A DNA stretch of 64,000 nucleotides from Saprospiraceae bacterium (GCA_016787345.1 JAEUUU010000047.1:40115-104114); one strand, 5' to 3'. Shown: positions 6,751 through 15,831, numbered from the stretch's first letter. Numbers and translations: made by a program. Notes: generated from the letters alone by a model not told the origin.

Positions 6751-9615
6751 CTAGTAACCGAATATTTCTTCCAGGGTCAATTCTTTGACGGGGCCAATCT
6801 TTTTCAGATAGTCGAAGTCGATCTTCGAACGGTCGCCAAGCACCATCCAGGCGAATTTGCGGCCACGAATGTACTTCTGCTGAAACGCCAGCAAGGCGTC
6901 GGGCCCCGATCGTGACAGCGTTTGGTACACATCAGCCCTCAGATCGCGATTAAGGAAGCCGCGGTCCCGGTTGGTCCTCCACGTCCAGTAAAGCTCGGCC
7001 TTGTGGATTGCGCCGGCAGAAATTTGTTTCAGCACGCTCTGCCTGGCGTTTTCAATTTGTGTATTCGAAACCGGCATGTTTTCGAGAATATGATCAAAGG
7101 CGTCGACGGCTTCGCGCAACTTGTCGGGTTGTGTCCCTACGTAAGATTGCAAAAAATGGGCTGTCTTCTTTTTGGAAGGTGTGGCGGCATAGGCATAGGC
7201 AGAGTAAGCCAGGGCTTTTGATTCGCGTATTTCCTGAAAGACAATGGAGGACAAGCCATATCCGAAATACTGGTTGTACCATTCGGCAAAAACAAACTCG
7301 TCCAGGTTGAACTTTGGGGTGCCGCGGGAAACCAGCAACAGTTCAACTTGAACCATCGGGAAATGGACAAAATACACCTGATTACTGCGGATGTTGCGTT
7401 CCCGATATTTTTTGGCCAATGGCGCCACGGCAAACGTTTCCGGTTGAAAGTGAAATTTCTTCAAAACATTGGCTGCCTTGCGAATGCCGGACGGGCCGAA
7501 ATAGTATAATTCGTGTTTCCAAAACCGAAGTTGCCGGGCCAGGTCAGTCAATTCTTCGGCTCGTAAAGCGAGCAACTGCTCTTTGCTCAATTTGTCGGAA
7601 AACGACGAGGAAGGGCCGTATTTCGCATAATTGAGCATGGCTTTACTCAAAATCGTCCGCTTGTCGCGTTTATCGTTTTCGCGCCGGGTGAAAATATCCG
7701 CCACCAGATTTTGCAGCGCTTCGGGGTTGGGTTGGGCGTCCGCCAGTACGTGCTCCATCAGTTCGACAGCCTCCGAAAAAGATTCCGACAAGCCCGACAG
7801 AGTGATGTAAAAATGGTCGTCCTGACAAGTTGCGTTGAAATGCACGCCCAAACGGAAAAACGCCTGTTGCAACTGGCTGGCGGTATACCGGCTGGTGCTC
7901 AGAAATGGCAGATAACTCGCCAAAACCGCCAACTTGCGGTCGCTGTTGCGGCCAAAATCGTACACATAGTGCAGACGGAACAGCCGGCTTTGTTCGTCAT
8001 GCACCGCCCGGAGAGTAAGCCCACCTAGGCTGGATTTGTGGATGGTTTTTTTGAAATCGACAAATTGGGGTTCGATATCGGGAACGTGTTTGCCCAAAAA
8101 CGTCTGGGCGAACTCCGACGAGTCGGTTCGATTCAGTTCGACGGCTGTGATGGGCGGCTTTTCCACTTTCATGACGGAAGCGTCGTCGCCGGTATGTTTG
8201 TACACCACGGCATAATTGTCGTTGCGCAGGTATTTACGGGCAAAATCGACGACATCCTTTTTGGTGATTTTTTCCAAATCAGCCCAGCGGTGTACGTAAT
8301 TGTGCCAGTCGACCCCATGCACGAAAGCCCCCGTAAGCGCCGCTGCGCGGCCCTGGTTTTTTTCAAATTCTTTTACTTCGTGTAGTTTGAGGTCTTTGAC
8401 GACCGCCGAGGGAAGCCAGTCTTCAAAATCGCCTTGCTGCAGTTTTTCAATTTCCCGCCACAAGAGTTGTTCGACATCGTCGAGTGACTGGCCTTCACGC
8501 GGTTTTCCGTATAAAATGAGGCTGCCATAATCTTCGTACGTACGCGGATAGGCGTATGCTTCGAGCAGCAATTGTTTCTGTATCAGGTTGAGATCGAAAA
8601 GGCCTGCCTGGTAGTTGTGCAGGATGCCGGCTATAAGCGGCAGCATATTGGCTTCTTTCGATGCTGCTCCGGGGAAGCGCCAACCCATTTCCAGCCAGGC
8701 CGCTTCTTGCCCGTACACGTCGCGGCGCGTTCGGGCGCCGATCTCGGGCTGGGGCAGGTACTGAAAGGCTGGGACCGGTTTGGATTCAAATTTTCCAAAA
8801 TGACGTTCTGCCAGATCGACGGCTATTTCCGGATCGAAGTCGCCGCACAGCACGATAGCCATGTTGTTGGGCACGTAATAGCGGTCGAAAAATCGGTAAA
8901 TATTGGTTTGAGAGGGGTTTTTAAGGTCTTCGCCTTTTCCCAGCGTGGTTTGTGTGCCGTACGGATGGGTGGGTGTGAGCGTTTCCTGCAGGGCTTTCAG
9001 CACTTTGCGAAAATCGCGGTCCTGGCTGATGTTGTATTCTTCAAAAACGGTTTCCAGTTCAGTGTGAAACAAACGAAGTACCGGTCGGCGGAATCGTTCG
9101 CTTTCCAGTTCGAACCAGCGTTCGATTTCATTGGAAGGAATGTCGTTGACGTAAACCGTCTGTTCCACCCAGGTGTAGGCATTCGTGCCCCTGGCGCCGA
9201 TAGCGCTGACGAGTTTGTCGTATTCATTGGCAGCGGCCAATTTTGCGGCTTCAAACGACAAGCGGTCGATCTCGGCATAAAGCGCTCGCTTGGCTTCCGG
9301 GTCGACGGCCTTGCGGTGTTCTTCAAATTTTTGTTCAATCTGGTCAAGAAGTGCTTTTTCCTTTGGCCAGTCGAGGCTGCCCATTCGATCGGTGCCTTTG
9401 AACATCATGTGTTCGAAATAGTGGGCAAGGCCCGTCGTGTCGGCCGGGTCGTGTTTGGAGCCGGCTCGTACGGCGATCTCTGTGTATATGCGGGGTTCTT
9501 CTTTATTGACGGAAAGAAAAAGGCGAAGGCCGTTGGAAAGGGTGTGCATTCTGACCTGAATGGGATCGCCTGGCACGGTATTAAACGAGGTTTCTGTTCT
9601 GGCGTATGCTGTCAT
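6751..9615 (-). CDS. M16 family zinc metallopeptidase (pitrilysin/insulinase-like), two-lobed
   Basis: 954 residues containing both lobes of an M16 enzyme. The inverted zinc motif HxxEH is at residues 65-69 (HYFEH), with the third-ligand region ELETVFEEYN further on. A long charged insertion (about 80-135) separates the motif from the ARGTNAYT strand. The C-terminal half (from about 500) has the M16 fold without a second HxxEH, as in pitrilysin. The N-terminus (MTAYARTETSFNTVPG) is not a signal peptide, so the enzyme is predicted cytoplasmic, unlike many Bacteroidetes M16 proteins. Likely role is degradation of oligopeptides. A terminator separates it from the upstream metalloprotease gene. 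Confidence 0.9.
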   Translation of the reverse strand: MTAYARTETSFNTVPGDPIQVRMHTLSNGLRLFLSVNKEEPRIYTEIAVRAGSKHDPADTTGLAHYFEHMMFKGTDRMGSLDWPKEKALLDQIEQKFEEHRKAVDPEAKRALYAEIDRLSFEAAKLAAANEYDKLVSAIGARGTNAYTWVEQTVYVNDIPSNEIERWFELESERFRRPVLRLFHTELETVFEEYNISQDRDFRKVLKALQETLTPTHPYGTQTTLGKGEDLKNPSQTNIYRFFDRYYVPNNMAIVLCGDFDPEIAVDLAERHFGKFESKPVPAFQYLPQPEIGARTRRDVYGQEAAWLEMGWRFPGAASKEANMLPLIAGILHNYQAGLFDLNLIQKQLLLEAYAYPRTYEDYGSLILYGKPREGQSLDDVEQLLWREIEKLQQGDFEDWLPSAVVKDLKLHEVKEFEKNQGRAAALTGAFVHGVDWHNYVHRWADLEKITKKDVVDFARKYLRNDNYAVVYKHTGDDASVMKVEKPPITAVELNRTDSSEFAQTFLGKHVPDIEPQFVDFKKTIHKSSLGGLTLRAVHDEQSRLFRLHYVYDFGRNSDRKLAVLASYLPFLSTSRYTASQLQQAFFRLGVHFNATCQDDHFYITLSGLSESFSEAVELMEHVLADAQPNPEALQNLVADIFTRRENDKRDKRTILSKAMLNYAKYGPSSSFSDKLSKEQLLALRAEELTDLARQLRFWKHELYYFGPSGIRKAANVLKKFHFQPETFAVAPLAKKYRERNIRSNQVYFVHFPMVQVELLLVSRGTPKFNLDEFVFAEWYNQYFGYGLSSIVFQEIRESKALAYSAYAYAATPSKKKTAHFLQSYVGTQPDKLREAVDAFDHILENMPVSNTQIENARQSVLKQISAGAIHKAELYWTWRTNRDRGFLNRDLRADVYQTLSRSGPDALLAFQQKYIRGRKFAWMVLGDRSKIDFDYLKKIGPVKELTLEEIFGY

Positions 9616-9712
9616 GATTATATCGTTTGATTAGGTCGAAAACGTAAATGTACCGCAATTCCTGCTCAGATGCCCGGATACATCGGGTGAACAAGGGAAA
9701 ACATGTAAAGTC

Positions 9713-9743
9713 AAGAGGCTGCCGGACAAGCCGGCAGCCTCTT
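9713..9743 (-). terminator. Terminator after the metzincin gene
   Basis: Perfect 13-bp stem (9713-9725 with 9731-9743), 5-nt loop. It lies downstream (minus strand) of the gene ending at 9794 and upstream of the M16 gene start. Confidence 0.75.
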
Positions 9744-9793
9744 AAATAGTTATTGGGGCGGAAAGGTTCAGGGCATTTCCGCAAAAGCTGCGA

Positions 9794-11404
9794 TTAGTTG
9801 ATCACCAGGCGGGCTGTCAGTTTTTCGCTGGCGGTAGCAACGTCGACGAAATAAAGTCCGGGCGCCCAGTTGCCGGTTTGCAGATGAAGGGTGGCTACCG
9901 CGGTGTTGAAGTTTTGCGTTGAAACCAGGCGGCCCTGCGCATCAAATACGCGTACGATGCCGGTTTCCCCTTCGCTCAGTTGCACGTCCAGGTCGATGCG
10001 AACGCGGTCGGAGGCAGGGTTGGGCGATAGTTTCACCTTGTTGCTCAATTGGCCGAGCAGTTGGTCGCGGTCGTCACCCGGGTCAGCAAAGTTGGTGCAG
10101 TTGGCGGGCAGACAGGTCGCTGCCGCAACGGCGGAGCGGATTTTGTTGCCGGGTTGCGGTCCGAAGCCATTGTTGAAATTGATGCCGTAGTTGGTCAGGT
10201 GGCAATAGCTCATGATTGTGCCGCCGCCGGTGGGAGCAGGTCCCGGAGGGCAGCCGCCTTCGGTGGTGTAGCAGTTGTCGATGGCGGTGTTGTTGCCGTT
10301 CCAAACGCAGGCGTGGGTGTGGCGGCTGCTCAGCAGGTGGCCGAGTTCGTGCGTGCAGACCATAATCGTCCAGGAGTAGGTCGGGACGTTTTGGTAGCTG
10401 GATTGAAGCCCTGCGAAACACATACTTTGTTTGCGGTTGGAGTTGCAGAGACCCGAGAAGCCTGCTGCCACGCCGCCAAGGTTGGATTTCAGGTTGCAGA
10501 GGATGGCGAGATCGCCAGTGAAGCTGTTGTAGCGGAAGTTTTGAAATTTGGTCAGAACCGCCGATGAGGTGTTGCCGGTATATTTGTTCTGGCCGGTGCC
10601 CGTCCAGATGTAAAGTTGATACACGCCGACTTCCAGCGATTCATTGGCATAAAGCGTAATCACCTGGTTGAAAACGCCGGTGATCCAGGTTGTGACGCCG
10701 TTGACGCCGCCTTTGTTGTTGGTCAGGTCGCGGTCGACTTCCACCCAAAGCCGAACGCAGTCGCCGGTGGTGCGTTCGCTGGCGGTCGTTTCATTCGGGT
10801 CGGCTTCCTGGGCGTCGTCGATCATGTCGCAGAAAGAAGCGGCAGTCACTTTCAGGTCGCCCGTGGCATAAATCAGGTGTTCGGCCTGGCCTTCCATTTT
10901 ACCGAGGCTCAGGTTGCCGAAGGCATCATCGCTGACAAAGCCCATGACTTCGTTGCCCGACACAGAGATGGCAGCCAGCGAGTTGTCGTGGCCTTTCAGG
11001 ATGCCCCGGTAGAAGAAGATGGGCGCCATGTCGGCGGTTTGGTCGCCGGCATCGTCCGTCATGATCCGGAAGCCGGGCGACAAGATGTTGACGCGCACCA
11101 GTTCGAGCGTAAGGGTACCCCATTCGGTGGTCGGAATCGACAACTCCATGGCCTGCGGTGCATTCTCGAGGATAGATTGTTGAACGGCGGTATTCAGGTT
11201 GAGTACGGTTCCTTTACTGAGTACGTCGTTTTGAGCGGCGCCGGGGGCAAATGCCGTAGGATTGGCGAACAGGTCTATCTTTTGAAAACTGGTGCCGGAA
11301 CCGCGGTGGTCGTGCACCATTTGCGCAACAGGACGAAGAGCGGATTGCGCCATCAGGCTCAGAGCAAAAAGCAAAAAGCCCGCGAAAAGGGTAAGTTTTT
11401 TCAT
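9794..11404 (-). CDS. Secreted M12-type metzincin with T9SS sorting domain
   Basis: 536 residues: signal peptide (1-20), a propeptide-like N-terminal region to about 200, then a catalytic domain beginning VRLWVEVDRDL. The zinc site is HELGHLLSSRHTH (about residue 352), an extended HExxHxxGxxH-type motif in which the usual Gly is Ser, followed by a met-turn TIMSYC. Paired cysteines around the site suggest disulfides suited to secretion. Residues about 455-536 form a T9SS type A domain (KLSPNPASD ... APGLYFVDV ... LVIN). The enzyme is probably an extracellular or surface protease for nutrient acquisition. It resembles reprolysin-like peptidases common in this phylum. Confidence 0.88.
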   Translation of the reverse strand: MKKLTLFAGFLLFALSLMAQSALRPVAQMVHDHRGSGTSFQKIDLFANPTAFAPGAAQNDVLSKGTVLNLNTAVQQSILENAPQAMELSIPTTEWGTLTLELVRVNILSPGFRIMTDDAGDQTADMAPIFFYRGILKGHDNSLAAISVSGNEVMGFVSDDAFGNLSLGKMEGQAEHLIYATGDLKVTAASFCDMIDDAQEADPNETTASERTTGDCVRLWVEVDRDLTNNKGGVNGVTTWITGVFNQVITLYANESLEVGVYQLYIWTGTGQNKYTGNTSSAVLTKFQNFRYNSFTGDLAILCNLKSNLGGVAAGFSGLCNSNRKQSMCFAGLQSSYQNVPTYSWTIMVCTHELGHLLSSRHTHACVWNGNNTAIDNCYTTEGGCPPGPAPTGGGTIMSYCHLTNYGINFNNGFGPQPGNKIRSAVAAATCLPANCTNFADPGDDRDQLLGQLSNKVKLSPNPASDRVRIDLDVQLSEGETGIVRVFDAQGRLVSTQNFNTAVATLHLQTGNWAPGLYFVDVATASEKLTARLVIN

Positions 11405-11444
11405 AAAGCGAAAGTTTGACTGGATGAAAGATGTAAAGCAGTGG

Positions 11445-11452
11445 CAAACATA
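11445..11452 (-). promoter_or_regulatory. Promoter -7 box for the metzincin gene
   Basis: Minus-strand TATGTTTG matches TAnnTTTG; the start near 11441 gives a leader of about 37 nt to the ATG at 11404. No good -33 element. Confidence 0.5.
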
Positions 11453-11656
11453 GATAATTTCTCCTTATAAAGAACTTAGCTTTTTATTATGCGAAATACC
11501 GACTCGTTACAGTTGAAAAAGCGGGGAAAAGGCTTGGTTTTAAAATTGTTTTTGCCCGGCACTGTGCCGGTTGGCATTTTCCGCTCAGAAAATTTATTTC
11601 CCAAATCTGAAAAACAGCGATACTTGCCGTTTATCATTCTAATAAATCTGCTGCTT

Positions 11657-12058
11657 ATGTCTTCGCTGGAAATTGTCAGCCATTATTACGATTGCTTCAA
11701 CCGGAAAGACTGGAACGGCATGTTGGCCCTCCTCTCGCCCGACGTGCGCCACGATGCCAATCAGGGTGATTCGTATACCGGCCTCGATCATTTCAAGGAT
11801 TTCCTGGCCCACATGGACGAGTGCTACGACGAAAACCTGACGGATATGGTACTCATGGCGCATCCGGATGGCGTGCACGTCGCCTGCGAGTTCGTGGTGA
11901 ACGGAATTTATAAAAAAACGGACAGCGAGCTGCCGCCTGCCAACGGACAACGTTACGTGCTCCCGGCCGGTGCTTTCCTCGAAGTGCACCAGGGTCGAAT
12001 CACCCGTGTAACAACGTACTACAACCTGCCGCTTTGGCTAAAATTGATCGGGCAATGA
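11657..12058 (+). CDS. SnoaL-like (NTF2-fold) protein
   Basis: 133 residues from ATG 11657. A longer open frame from 11489 exists, but the extra N-terminus is basic and unlike the family, whereas MSSLEIVSHYYDCFNRKDWNGML is a typical SnoaL/NTF2 first helix. The domain fills the whole protein: HDANQGDSYTGLDHFKDFLAHM and a C-terminal RITRVTTYYNLPLWL. Such proteins are ketosteroid-isomerase-like binders or enzymes with diverse substrates. The stop overlaps the next gene's ATG (ATGA at 12055), so it is translationally coupled to the GNAT gene and probably functions with it and the nitrilase. Confidence 0.85.
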   Translation: MSSLEIVSHYYDCFNRKDWNGMLALLSPDVRHDANQGDSYTGLDHFKDFLAHMDECYDENLTDMVLMAHPDGVHVACEFVVNGIYKKTDSELPPANGQRYVLPAGAFLEVHQGRITRVTTYYNLPLWLKLIGQ

Positions 12059-12669
12059 CAACGGATAAGCCCCCTCTGAGGTTCGAACGCATTTACGGCG
12101 CCGGGTTTTCAGCGGTTTTCGACGACCTGGCAGCCCTGCGCATCGCCGTGTTCCGGGACTTTCCCTACCTCTATGAAGGCACGGTCGACTACGAAAAGGA
12201 GTATCTGAAAACCTATGCCGATTCGCCACGATCGTTTTTGTTTGCCGTGTACGATGGGGACAGGATGGTCGGAGCAACAACCTGTATCCCGCTGTCGGAT
12301 GAAACCCCGGACGTGCAGCGTCCTTTCCTCGATGCGGGTTATTCGCTCGATCAGGTGTTTTATTTTGGCGAAAGCATTTTGTTGCCCGAGTACCGCGGGC
12401 TGGGCCTGGGGCATCGTTTTTTCGATGAACGCGAAGCCCACGCCGCTCAGTTTGGCGGCTATGTCTGGACCTGCTTTTGCGCCGTCGTGCGCCCCGACGA
12501 CCACCCTTTGCGCCCCGATGGTTACCGGCCATTGGACGCTTTTTGGGAAAGCCGCGGGTACATTAAGGAGCCCAGGTTGCAAAGCCGGTTTTCCTGGCCC
12601 GATCTCGGTGAGTCCGTATCGACGGAAAAAACAATGGTGTACTGGTTGCGTTCTATTCATCAAATTTGA
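12055..12669 (+). CDS. GNAT family N-acetyltransferase
   Basis: 204 residues. The start ATG overlaps the previous stop by four bases. GNAT features: FRDFPYLYEGTVDYE near residue 35, the acetyl-CoA-binding segment ESILLPEYRGLGLGHRFFDEREAHA (about 108-132) with the R/Q-x-x-G-x-G/A loop as RGLGLG, and a DPFWESRGY-like end (DAFWESRGYI). It sits three bases before a nitrilase-superfamily gene. Fused GNAT-plus-carbon-nitrogen-hydrolase proteins are a known family (B. subtilis YhcX type), so these two genes look like a split form acting on a shared amide or amine substrate. That partnership is inference. Confidence 0.9.
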   Translation: MTTDKPPLRFERIYGAGFSAVFDDLAALRIAVFRDFPYLYEGTVDYEKEYLKTYADSPRSFLFAVYDGDRMVGATTCIPLSDETPDVQRPFLDAGYSLDQVFYFGESILLPEYRGLGLGHRFFDEREAHAAQFGGYVWTCFCAVVRPDDHPLRPDGYRPLDAFWESRGYIKEPRLQSRFSWPDLGESVSTEKTMVYWLRSIHQI

Positions 12670-12672
12670 GCC

Positions 12673-13572
12673 ATGCAACTGACTTTGGCTACGGCGCAAT
12701 ACCCGATCACGGCATTTGAGCAATTTTCGCAGTGGCAATTGCATATCGGCGAATGGGTCGCCCATGCGGCAGAGCAGGGCGCTGGCCTCTTGCTTTTTCC
12801 CGAGTACGGCGCGATGGAGCTCAGCAGTTTGCTTCCCGAAGCCGAACAACACGACCTGCGCTTGCAAGTGGGCGGTCTTGATCGCTTGAAAGACGATTTT
12901 ATCGGCACTTTTGAGAGCCTTGCACGACAGTGGGGCGTCTGGATCGTAGCGCCGAGCCTGCCGGTCGGGGAAGGCGACAAAGTGCTCAACAGGGCTTATG
13001 TTTTTTCAAAAAACGGTTTGGCCGGCTATCAGGACAAATGGTTTATGACACGTTTTGAAAACGAGGAGTGGGGCGTGGCGGCCGGACTGCCGCAATTGAA
13101 ATTGTTCGAAACGGCCTGGGGGGCATTCGGCATCCAGATTTGTTACGACGTCGAATTTCCCGTCGGCGCCCAATGGCTTTGCGCGGCAGGCGCCAATCTG
13201 GTGCTGGCGCCCAGTTGTACCGAAACCATCCGTGGCGCAACGCGCGTGCATGTGGGCGCTCGCGCCAGAGCGCTTGAAAATCAGTGTTATGTAGCGGTTT
13301 CGCAGACCGTTGGCGAGGCGCCCTGGTCGCCCGCCGTCGATGTCAATTATGGTTATGCCGCCATATATGCAACACCCGATCTGGGCTTGCCGGAAGAAGG
13401 TATCGTTGCCCGCCGCACGCCGCAACAACCCGGATGGCTGATTCAGCACCTTGATTTTAACCACATCAGCACCGTCCGAAAGGACGGACAAGTGTTCAAC
13501 TTCCAGGATCAGCAGTTGTTGCATACCCTGTACAAAGGCCAGGCGCCTGAAATTGTACGGATCGGTGCCTGA
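12673..13572 (+). CDS. Carbon-nitrogen hydrolase (nitrilase superfamily)
   Basis: 299 residues. The catalytic triad of the superfamily is visible: Glu44 (LLFPEYGAME), Lys122 (GYQDKWFMTRFE) and Cys157 (FGIQICYDVEFP). Members hydrolyse amides or N-carbamoyl groups in the cytoplasm. The gene follows the GNAT gene by three bases and matches the hydrolase half of the fused YhcX-type family, so it may act on the acetylated or amidated product of its neighbour. The substrate cannot be read from sequence. Its stop codon abuts the stop of the convergent S4-domain gene. Confidence 0.93.
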   Translation: MQLTLATAQYPITAFEQFSQWQLHIGEWVAHAAEQGAGLLLFPEYGAMELSSLLPEAEQHDLRLQVGGLDRLKDDFIGTFESLARQWGVWIVAPSLPVGEGDKVLNRAYVFSKNGLAGYQDKWFMTRFENEEWGVAAGLPQLKLFETAWGAFGIQICYDVEFPVGAQWLCAAGANLVLAPSCTETIRGATRVHVGARARALENQCYVAVSQTVGEAPWSPAVDVNYGYAAIYATPDLGLPEEGIVARRTPQQPGWLIQHLDFNHISTVRKDGQVFNFQDQQLLHTLYKGQAPEIVRIGA

Positions 13573-13971
13573 TTATTCCGTTTCCCAATCGTAAAGGTCC
13601 TTGAACTCATCGATCTCGCGGCGTTCTTTTTTGGTCGGCCGTCCGGCGCCTTTTTCGCGTTTTTCGGTGTTGGCGTTGCTTTGAATAAACCACACCTGGT
13701 ATTTGTTGCGCTCTTCGGGCGGGGTGAGGTCTTCGTAGCAGGTTACGGCGATAGGAGCGCCGACGCGTTTTTCGATTGCTTGTACCACGCGGAACTGGAA
13801 GTTGAAGCCGTCTTTTCGGACAGTGACTTCATCGCCGGGGCCAACCAGTTGCGCGGGTTTTGCCTGAATTTCACCCAGTTTGATCTTTCCCGCCTTGCAG
13901 GCATCGGTCGCCAGGGTACGGCTTTTGTAAATCCGCACGCTCCAGAGCCATTTGTCAATTCGTACTTTCAT
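13573..13971 (-). CDS. S4-domain RNA-binding protein (Hsp15-like)
   Basis: 132 residues. An N-terminal S4 RNA-binding domain (MKVRIDKWLWSVRIYKSRTLATDACKAGKIK..., residues 1-60) is followed by a beta-rich stretch and a highly basic C-terminal tail (EKREKGAGRPTKKERREIDEF). This matches Hsp15 (HslR), which in E. coli binds 50S subunits that carry blocked nascent chains. Start 13971 is chosen because the domain begins there; an in-frame ATG at 13980 would add MPN. The first codons overlap the 3' end of the upstream oxyR-like gene, suggesting co-transcription and a link to oxidative or heat stress. Confidence 0.88.
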   Translation of the reverse strand: MKVRIDKWLWSVRIYKSRTLATDACKAGKIKLGEIQAKPAQLVGPGDEVTVRKDGFNFQFRVVQAIEKRVGAPIAVTCYEDLTPPEERNKYQVWFIQSNANTEKREKGAGRPTKKERREIDEFKDLYDWETE

Positions 13972-14899
13972 GTTTGGCACACATATTTAGAGGGGTGTTC
14001 AGGCTGTTGAAAACGGCAATTATCTCTTCCTTGAATGCCGAAAGGATACCCATACGGGCATAACTTTTTGCGGTGGCCAGCCGTACTTCCCGCCGCGGAG
14101 CGGGTTGGGCAAAAACGCGTATTCTGTTGAGGCGCTGTGGATCGAGAAACCGGGTTGCGAGGCAGGGCAAAACGGTGATTCCCCCCTGCGCATCGACGAG
14201 GTTGATCAGGGTTTCAAGGCTGCCGGCTTCATACACCAGTTTTTGTTGTTCGTTCGATTTGGGGCGCAGGGCGCAAATTTGTTGGACCTGACCGCGCAGA
14301 CAATGACCTTCTTCGAGGAGCCAGAGCCGTGTAAGGCTGAGGTCCTCCGGGAGGATGTAGTTTTTTTGAAAAACAGACTCGCGCGGCGATACGTAAGCCA
14401 CAAACTCTTCTTCAAACAAGGAAATAGAACTCAGGCTCGGATGCTCATCGACGGATGTGGCGAGCAGAGCGAGATCGATGGTGCCGTCGCGCAGGGCCTG
14501 GTGCACGCGTTCGGTTTGCAACTCGTGAATACGCAATTGTAGGGTAGGGTAGTGGGTTTGCAGGCGAGGCAGCAACACAGGCAGCAGATAGGGCGCCAGC
14601 GTGGGTATAATGCCGATATGAATTTCCCCGGCCACACTCCCACGCAATTCGGCCACGGCATCTTTCAGGCGGCTGACGTCGGCCAGTATTTGCCGGGCGC
14701 GTTCGAGCACTACCTCGCCTTCGCGGGTTAGGCTGACGGGTTGGCGGGAGCGGTCGAACAGGCGGAGCCCCAGCTCGTCTTCCAGTTTCTGGATCATCAT
14801 GCTGAGCGTGGGCTGCGTCACATGGCAGGTTTCCGCGGCTCTTGCGAAGTGCCGTTCCCGATCCACCGCCACGGCGTATTCGAGTTGTTGAAGGGTCAT
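13955..14899 (-). CDS. oxyR: LysR-family hydrogen-peroxide sensor OxyR
   Basis: 314 residues: winged HTH at 1-60 (QLEYAVAVDRERHFARAAE, LSMMIQKLEDELG), linker helix, then the two-lobed effector domain from about 90. The redox signature GHCLRGQVQQIC places Cys200 and Cys209 nine residues apart, as E. coli OxyR Cys199 and Cys208, which form the activating disulfide. It should therefore switch on peroxide defence genes. No catalase or ahpC gene is near; the downstream S4/Hsp15-like gene is the only likely operon partner. A promoter box lies 22 bases upstream of the ATG. Assignment is strong because both cysteines and their spacing are conserved. Confidence 0.93.
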   Translation of the reverse strand: MTLQQLEYAVAVDRERHFARAAETCHVTQPTLSMMIQKLEDELGLRLFDRSRQPVSLTREGEVVLERARQILADVSRLKDAVAELRGSVAGEIHIGIIPTLAPYLLPVLLPRLQTHYPTLQLRIHELQTERVHQALRDGTIDLALLATSVDEHPSLSSISLFEEEFVAYVSPRESVFQKNYILPEDLSLTRLWLLEEGHCLRGQVQQICALRPKSNEQQKLVYEAGSLETLINLVDAQGGITVLPCLATRFLDPQRLNRIRVFAQPAPRREVRLATAKSYARMGILSAFKEEIIAVFNSLNTPLNMCAKHESTN

Positions 14900-14920
14900 T
14901 TTTGATCAATAAATTCGATA

Positions 14921-14928
14921 CAAAGGTA
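14921..14928 (-). promoter_or_regulatory. Promoter -7 box for oxyR
   Basis: Minus-strand TACCTTTG matches TAnnTTTG; predicted start near 14917 gives a leader of about 18 nt. Confidence 0.5.
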
Positions 14929-14964
14929 GGGGTTATCGGCCGGGCTTATGGGTATGCGATGGTA

Positions 14965-14998
14965 TAAAAAAAGCCGGATGGCGCGAGGCCACCCGGCT
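14965..14998 (-). terminator. Rho-independent terminator of the lipoprotein gene
   Basis: On the minus strand an 11-bp GC-rich stem with one mismatch (14972-14998) is followed by seven T residues. It lies about 32 bp after the stop of the gene at 15031-15447. Confidence 0.85.
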
Positions 14999-15030
14999 GT
15001 GGGCAGTTTTCTGACAGTGTGGACTTGTGT

Positions 15031-15447
15031 TTATTGTTTGGCAAACGTGATGACGTACTGGTGGTTTTCCAGGTCGGTATATTGCGCAGTCAGGCTGTTC
15101 TGATTAATCGTCGTGATCTTCCACTCCTGGGTCGGTGAATTGTCGAAATTCAGGGTGATAGTCTGGGTTTCTTCGTTGGTGCGCCAGTTGCCGGTGTCGG
15201 TGGTCGTGGTAGTCTGACCCGTGAAAGGATTGGTCGTGATCACTTTCAGGGAGAAAGTACCGTTGTCGTTGAGCGACAGGTTGGAAGTAAAGAACAGCGA
15301 AGCGTCGGCGCCGTCGATGCGAACGCTTTGCGAAGCCCAGGCGCCGGTGGCTTGTTCTTCGAGTGTTTTGACGTCGTCCTTTTTGCAAGCGGTGAAGGCG
15401 AGGGCCGCGAACAGCATCAGTGCGGGGATGAAGGCTGACTTTTTCAT
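15031..15447 (-). CDS. Lipocalin-like lipoprotein
   Basis: 138 residues from the ATG at 15447; the long upstream extension of the open frame is not coding because the lipoprotein signal starts here. MKKSAFIPALMLFAALAFTAC ends in a lipobox with the acylated Cys at residue 21, followed by KKDD, which is usual for Bacteroidetes lipoproteins. The mature part (GAWASQSVRIDG, NDNGTFSLKV, TGNWRTNEETQTITLNF, QNSLTAQYTD) has the strand pattern of small lipocalin-like domain proteins. Its ligand is unknown. It has its own strong terminator. Confidence 0.8.
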   Translation of the reverse strand: MKKSAFIPALMLFAALAFTACKKDDVKTLEEQATGAWASQSVRIDGADASLFFTSNLSLNDNGTFSLKVITTNPFTGQTTTTTDTGNWRTNEETQTITLNFDNSPTQEWKITTINQNSLTAQYTDLENHQYVITFAKQ

Positions 15448-15831
15448 GTTTAGATTCACAGTGTTTGAGATGATGAAAAATGGGTTAAAAGAAAGATTTC
15501 GTTCCGCAGAACATGCAGCATAAATGAGCATCCGGGCGTTTGTATTGCCGGCGCCCATTGGCTTTAAGAAATATTTGACAGGTCCGAGGGGTGACAAAAA
15601 GGGCGGTTCAGCGTCCGAAACAGGCATTTGCCAAGACAAGGAAATGACTCCCACAGATGGGTTATTTTTATCAAAAAGCCAATTTTTAAGGAAAATTAGT
15701 TGGTAAAAAAAAGTAATTTCGCCCTGCTTAAAGCCAATTGGCTGCCGCTTCATACTCCCTGTTTAATCATTTCCGCGTATGTCTTCGGTGAAAAGTCGAT
15801 TTAACAAACCTTTCACCATTCTCTCCACTAC
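15448..15831. other. Intergenic region, 384 bp, between divergent genes
   Basis: It separates the lipoprotein gene (minus) from the barrel gene (plus) and must hold both promoters, but I found no exact TAnnTTTG box in either direction. TAATTTCG at about 15,713-15,720 is the nearest match for the plus gene. No hairpin or believable small ORF was seen. Confidence 0.5.

Noticed and set aside
8572-9630. 352-codon open frame on the plus strand
   Set aside because: Antisense to the M16 peptidase; no family features.
14903-14910. TTGATCAA upstream of oxyR as an FNR-type box
   Set aside because: The half-sites have no 4-nt spacer, so it does not fit TTGAT-N4-ATCAA.
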